This document shows positions 60,710 to 64,000 of a DNA stretch of 64,000 bases, piece after piece. Source of the DNA: Tissierella praeacuta_A. GTDB taxonomy: Bacteria > Bacillota > Clostridia > Tissierellales > Tissierellaceae. A program made the position numbers and the translations under genes. Every line of letters starts with the position of its first letter. Position 1 is the first letter of the stretch. Under the pieces are notes generated by a model. The model saw nothing but the letters and a program-made list of their open reading frames with translations, had not been told where the DNA came from and searched no databases. The DNA is taken from positions 62,001-126,000 of the forward strand of contig NZ_JBEBOY010000002.1 of the NCBI RefSeq assembly GCF_040396155.1, in the 5' to 3' direction.

Positions 60710-61024
60710 TTGGCTAAAGAAAGAGATAAAATAAGAGTGTTTCTATATGTAAGTATGATTTTAGCTGTTGTACTAGGGGTATACGCTCAAGATATTGCTT
60801 ATTTTTTATATAATAAATTGACTATACACTTAATAGTAGGTTTAAGCATTGCTACAGCAGCGAGTATAATCTTATTTCTAACTCCACCTATATTAGTATG
60901 TAAATTTAATAAGCGAATAGAGATTGGAGATAAAGAATTTAATATATATCTAGGAATTAATGTTTTAATAGGTATAATGATATCTGCTTTTTCATTAATC
61001 GTTTTAATAGCATGGTTAGGGTAA
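60710..61024 (+). CDS. Small membrane protein of unknown function (104 aa)
   Basis: The start is TTG 60710, with AAGGGTG six bases upstream; the open frame from ATG 60689 has no ribosome binding site. The product begins MAKERDKIRVFLYV and has three hydrophobic segments (about 9-27, 36-57 and 82-103). I do not recognise a family. It stands between gene remnants with no clear partner. Confidence 0.55.
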   Translation: MAKERDKIRVFLYVSMILAVVLGVYAQDIAYFLYNKLTIHLIVGLSIATAASIILFLTPPILVCKFNKRIEIGDKEFNIYLGINVLIGIMISAFSLIVLIAWLG

Positions 61025-61040
61025 TAAAAGAATTAATGAT

Positions 61041-61248
61041 ATGAGCATGAGCTATCATTCTAAAATGATTCCTATGTATAATAAAATATGCTTTGGATAA
61101 TAGAATCGGAGATATTCATGCTCAAACATGACCAGCCAATATAAAGATTATAGAACTTATGAAAAATTGTGGTATTAAGGAATGTAATTATGAGGAAAGT
61201 TTTCGTATTGTTAGAGGTGAATTATATGCTGGCCTCACATTTAATTAA
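61041..61248 (+). pseudogene. Degenerate acetyltransferase-like gene
   Basis: The first frame from ATG 61041 gives SYHSKMIPMYNKICFG and stops at 61098-61100. A shifted frame (61093-61248) continues with LDNRIGDIHAQT, a TGA, then IKIIELMKNCGIKECN and FRIVRGELYAGLTF. The order and spacing recall the C-terminal half of GNAT-type acetyltransferases (a helix, then a strand with RIV-GE). It has at least one frameshift and one stop. Confidence 0.4.
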
Positions 61249-61284
61249 ATATTCTAAAATATAAAGAATCCAATAAAAAATATA

Positions 61285-61425
61285 TTATTTAACTCGATAT
61301 TTTTCAAGTAGGTTGTCAAATTTAATTATAAAAATATAAGATTGTTCCATTACTGATTTGTCATTGAGCCATCTTTCTAGATGTTTTACTCTAGCCTTTT
61401 CATAGGTTTCAATACGTTTTTCCAT
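61285..61425 (-). CDS. Hypothetical 46-residue protein
   Basis: ATG 61425 has a good AGGTGA seven bases upstream, better than the longer start at 61479. The product reads MEKRIETYEKARVKHLERW and is helical and charged, ending with FDNLLEKYRVK. No family recognised; a Spo0E-like fold is conceivable but the diagnostic SQ residues are missing. Confidence 0.4.
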   Translation of the reverse strand: MEKRIETYEKARVKHLERWLNDKSVMEQSYIFIIKFDNLLEKYRVK

Positions 61426-61703
61426 TATATTTTCACCTAGATCATAATGCTTTGTATGAGGTAATAAAATTAATCCCAATATATCCGTTTAACAAACTGT
61501 CATATCCATTTTCTTAATTCATTAAGGCTCCCATCTACGGTCCATTTTTGTTGTGTTCTAAAATTGATTCTTAATTTATTTTGATCTCCTTAGATTACAT
61601 TTGTTTTTAAATTTATAATTATTATGTTAAATATAGAAGAAAGGTCGGACAAAAAGCATTACTTGATTGTATTACTTATAGAGGGGTGGAAGGGGGGAAG
61701 CAT
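61426..61703 (+). other. Intergenic region before the second ECF sigma gene
   Basis: No gene or recognisable RNA is seen. Possible weak promoters were not convincing. Confidence 0.3.
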
Positions 61704-62192
61704 ATGTTATACACAGATGAAGAATTTCAGGAAATCTATCATAGAAATATTTCTATGATTTATAAGATTTCCATGATGTTCTTAAAAAAGCCCGATGATG
61801 CAGAAGATGCAGTACAGAGTGTATTTATAGAATTATTAAAGTTGAAAACAAAATTTGAAAGTTTAGAGCATGAGAAAGCTTGGTTAATTGTAGCAACTCA
61901 AAATCACTGTAAGAATATTGTAGCCCACTGGTGGAAGAAAAAGAGGACGGATTTAGAAAAAATTCCAGAGCTAGTTTATCTAGATGACAATTTAAAAGTT
62001 TTTATATGGGATGAGATATTAAAGCTACCAGATAAATATAAAATTGTGGTTTATCTGTATTATTATGAAGGTTATCAGACAGAAGAGATAGGGGAGATTT
62101 TGGGAATAAACAGTTCTACTATAAGGACACAACTTTCTACAGCACGAAAGTTATTAAAACCAGTTTTTAAGGAGGTAAATTATGTGTACTAA
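61704..62192 (+). CDS. ECF-type RNA polymerase sigma factor 2
   Basis: The 162-residue product has sigma region 2 (about 5-75; DAEDAVQSVFIELLK) and region 4 (about 105-155; YQTEEIGEILGINSSTIRTQL). ATG 61704 follows AGGGGGGAA. It overlaps the next gene, a membrane-anchored DUF4179 protein, by 11 bases, which is the usual pairing of sigma factor and anti-sigma or signal protein. Confidence 0.88.
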   Translation: MLYTDEEFQEIYHRNISMIYKISMMFLKKPDDAEDAVQSVFIELLKLKTKFESLEHEKAWLIVATQNHCKNIVAHWWKKKRTDLEKIPELVYLDDNLKVFIWDEILKLPDKYKIVVYLYYYEGYQTEEIGEILGINSSTIRTQLSTARKLLKPVFKEVNYVY

Positions 62193-63414
62193 GTTGATTA
62201 GAGATACTATTGCAGGAATAGAACCTACTGAAGGAAAAGTAGATGAAATTTGTGAAAAATTATTGATTGAGAAAAGAGAACTAGAAATAAGTGAGAAAAG
62301 AAAAGGAAACCCTGGAAGGCTAAAAAAATTACTTCCTCTAGTAGCAGTTTTTACAATAATAATTTCTACAACAGCATTGGCTTATACGGGAGTGGACTTT
62401 AGTTTTTTAAAGTATTTAAATGAAAAAAACATAGTAAATGAAAGTTTAATTGGGGACATTGGAGTAGATGACTATATTTATAATATAGATAAAGAGATAG
62501 CAAATAAAAACGGAATTTTGCATATAAAACAAGTCATAATGGATGAAGATACAATTTTTCTTTATATGAGTTTTGAAGGTAAAGAAGATATAGACTTTAC
62601 GGGAAAGAATAGATATTATTCTTTTAAAGGAGATGTATATAATAAACAATGGTTTTCAGAAGATGAAGTAGAAAGAAAAAAATTGATGGATGAATATGCA
62701 GAAAGCGAAATAGAGGTAGTAGAAAAAGGTTCAGCTGTCTATATAGATGGAATAGAGTTAAGAATTATGAAGGGAAATCCTAGAATTATAAAAGTGGATA
62801 AGAATAAAATGGGTTTAGTATTTTCTTATAATATGAGAGAATATTTAGAAGAATTTGAAGGGTTTATAGGTAGTAAAATGACTTTTTGTTTTAAAGATTT
62901 AGGATATTATAAAACTTATCCAATGACTTCAGATGATGGGAAGGATATCAATGTAATATCAGATAGATTTGTACCTTTGGTAAAAGGTAATTGGGAAGGC
63001 AATATTAAATTGGATGGGAAACTTCTTCCAACTAAGACTTATAAGATAGATGAAGAAATTGATTATAGTATAAAAGATGGAACAGAGGTAAAAATAAAAA
63101 TTACAGATATAGGAATATCTAATTTTTCTCTAAAAATAAACGTAGAATGTGAAAAAAATGAAGATGTAGATATAGTAACACAATTAATCTTTGAACATAC
63201 AGATCAACAATCCAAAATTGATGGAAATGTAGTCAGAAGTGGAGATATTAAATTAAAACATAAGAATGATAAGATTACACAGGCAGTAACCAATATAATT
63301 TTATCTTATTCAGAAGATGGAAGGATAACAGTAGAGAGAAGTTTCGACAGTCCAATCAATTTAGAAGAATTAAAATCCATAATTATTTGGGGAAAAGAGA
63401 TAAAACTTAAGTAG
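62182..63414 (+). CDS. DUF4179 membrane protein, probable anti-sigma factor
   Basis: The 410-residue protein has an N-terminal cytoplasmic part (about 1-48), one membrane helix (about 49-65) and a large extracellular DUF4179-type region with many beta strands (about 75-405). Such proteins are encoded with ECF sigma factors in clostridia and are thought to inhibit them. AAGGAGG precedes the ATG inside the sigma gene, so translation is coupled. No zinc-finger motif is present in the N-terminus. Confidence 0.78.
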   Translation: MCTKLIRDTIAGIEPTEGKVDEICEKLLIEKRELEISEKRKGNPGRLKKLLPLVAVFTIIISTTALAYTGVDFSFLKYLNEKNIVNESLIGDIGVDDYIYNIDKEIANKNGILHIKQVIMDEDTIFLYMSFEGKEDIDFTGKNRYYSFKGDVYNKQWFSEDEVERKKLMDEYAESEIEVVEKGSAVYIDGIELRIMKGNPRIIKVDKNKMGLVFSYNMREYLEEFEGFIGSKMTFCFKDLGYYKTYPMTSDDGKDINVISDRFVPLVKGNWEGNIKLDGKLLPTKTYKIDEEIDYSIKDGTEVKIKITDIGISNFSLKINVECEKNEDVDIVTQLIFEHTDQQSKIDGNVVRSGDIKLKHKNDKITQAVTNIILSYSEDGRITVERSFDSPINLEELKSIIIWGKEIKLK

Positions 63415-63424
63415 GTGATTAGTT

Positions 63425-63460
63425 TAGGGTTGTAAGTAGAGATACTTATAACCCTATTTT
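63425..63460 (+). terminator. Terminator of the second ECF operon
   Basis: TAGGGTTGTAAGTA (63425-63438) pairs with TACTTATAACCCTA (63443-63456), with one wobble, around GAGA, followed by TTTTG. Confidence 0.72.
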
Positions 63461-63652
63461 GTTACGGTATTAAATTGTTATTATGGTTATTAACCACAGA
63501 TATGATAAGAGAAATAGTGGAGTACATTATTAGCTAACTATAAAGATATAATTAATTGCGTAGTTATAGATATTTTAAATGTAAATTAGAGGTATAAATA
63601 TGAGGAACCTGAGATATATGACTACTGTAGTTATGAAAATTATAGGAAATAC

Positions 63653-63695
63653 TTTACAAGTAGTGTACTATAGGATATAATACACATAGTACACT
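63653..63695 (+). promoter_or_regulatory. Promoter and operator of the GntR gene
   Basis: TTTACA (63653-63658) and TATAAT (63676-63681) are 17 bases apart. The inverted repeat AGTGTACTA (63662-63670) and TAGTACACT (63687-63695), 16 bases apart, covers the spacer, the -10 and the start site, as expected for autorepression by a YtrA-type regulator. Confidence 0.8.
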
Positions 63696-63711
63696 GGAAA
63701 GGAGGGCTCTT

Positions 63712-64000
63712 ATGTTTAATATAAATATTATGAGTGATAAACCCCTATATGAACAAATTATAGATAATATAAAAGAATTATCTTTAAAAAACATACTTAA
63801 GCCAGATGATAAACTACCTTCTGTAAGGCAGATGGCTAGTATGCTTTCTATCAATCCTAATACTGTTAGCAAAGCTTATCAAGAGCTGGAAAGACAGAGA
63901 ATAATATATACTGTTCAAGGAAGGGGAACTTTTATGAGTGATTATAGTAAAGGTCCTGTTGATTACGATAGATTAGAAAAGGTTTTGGGAGAACTTAGAG
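63712..64000 (+). CDS. YtrA-type GntR family regulator (N-terminal part, cut by window end)
   Basis: The first 96 codons encode a GntR winged helix: PLYEQIIDNIKELSLKNIL, then KLPSVRQMASMLSINPNTVS and AYQELERQRIIYTVQGRGTF. YtrA-type regulators are short and usually govern ABC transporter genes that follow. AAAGGAGG precedes the ATG. The operator overlapping its promoter points to autoregulation. The rest is outside the window. Confidence 0.9.
   Translation, partial: MFNINIMSDKPLYEQIIDNIKELSLKNILKPDDKLPSVRQMASMLSINPNTVSKAYQELERQRIIYTVQGRGTFMSDYSKGPVDYDRLEKVLGELR

Noticed and set aside
61285..61425. Spo0E-family phosphatase
   Set aside because: The diagnostic SQ-x-L-D residues are not present; only the general helical pattern fits.
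58870..61703. Prophage or integrative element
   Set aside because: No integrase, attachment-site repeats, phage structural genes or tRNA are present; only decayed chromosomal-type fragments.

Overview
The window is AT-rich, carries strong purine-rich ribosome binding sites and U-tailed hairpin terminators, and is mostly co-directional. Its gene content (Rex, butyryl-CoA dehydrogenase with EtfBA, clostridial-type glutamate dehydrogenase, AsrABC, agr-type peptide signalling, CIRCE-groESL, a selenocysteine gene) points to an anaerobic low-GC Firmicute of the Clostridia/Tissierellia kind that lives largely on amino acids and peptides. The genus is inferred from gene style, not proven.

Layout. 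0-0.7 kb: start of a leftward ABC-F gene, a short selenoprotein gene (in-frame TGA) and a small Cys-rich ORF. 0.8-6.4 kb: redox and energy block (rex, bcd-etfB-etfA with a ferredoxin-fused EtfA, gdh). 6.5-10.5 kb: an Ogg-type DNA glycosylase and a VCBS/DUF3160 exported pair. 10.5-18.8 kb: a Crp/Fnr regulator divergent from asrABC, a molybdopterin nitrate-reductase-like enzyme, a four-cluster ferredoxin, an FAD/NAD oxidoreductase and a TDT/SLAC1-type transporter. A perfect TGTGA-N6-TCACA site lies at -41.5 of the likely promoter. 18.9-27.8 kb: an envelope-stress island in which a BceR-like regulator and a BceS-like kinase flank glycolipid/cell-wall genes and are followed by BceAB. Two matching BceR-type boxes precede the two operons. 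28-32 kb: DUF554, CIRCE-groES-groEL and a divergent polysaccharide deacetylase. 32-42 kb: a large XRE-type regulator divergent from a chemoreceptor, then a putative peptide/amino-acid uptake operon (DUF5058 plus partner, two M20 peptidases, PucR regulator) behind a 38-bp tandem repeat. 42-47 kb: flotillin, a permuted NlpC/P60-like protein that appears to start at ATA, and an ECF sigma/anti-sigma/membrane operon. 47.6-53.3 kb: a complete dipeptide/oligopeptide ABC transporter. 53.6-56.2 kb: agrB-agrC-agrD without agrA. 56.4-58.8 kb: guaB and a GMP synthase made only of the ATP-pyrophosphatase part. 58.9-61.7 kb: a gene graveyard with remnants of a retropepsin-like protease, a methyltransferase-like and an acetyltransferase-like gene around a Nudix gene. 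61.7-64 kb: a second ECF sigma/DUF4179 pair and the start of an autoregulated YtrA-type GntR gene.

How it fits together. Peptide uptake, M20 peptidases and glutamate dehydrogenase suit amino-acid fermentation; Bcd-Etf and Rex deal with the reducing power. The Asr/Nar block could reduce nitrate to nitrite and then to ammonium, or sulfite to sulfide, under Crp/Fnr control. The Bce island links antimicrobial-peptide sensing to envelope glycolipid synthesis. No tRNA, rRNA, CRISPR array, prophage or intact insertion sequence was seen.
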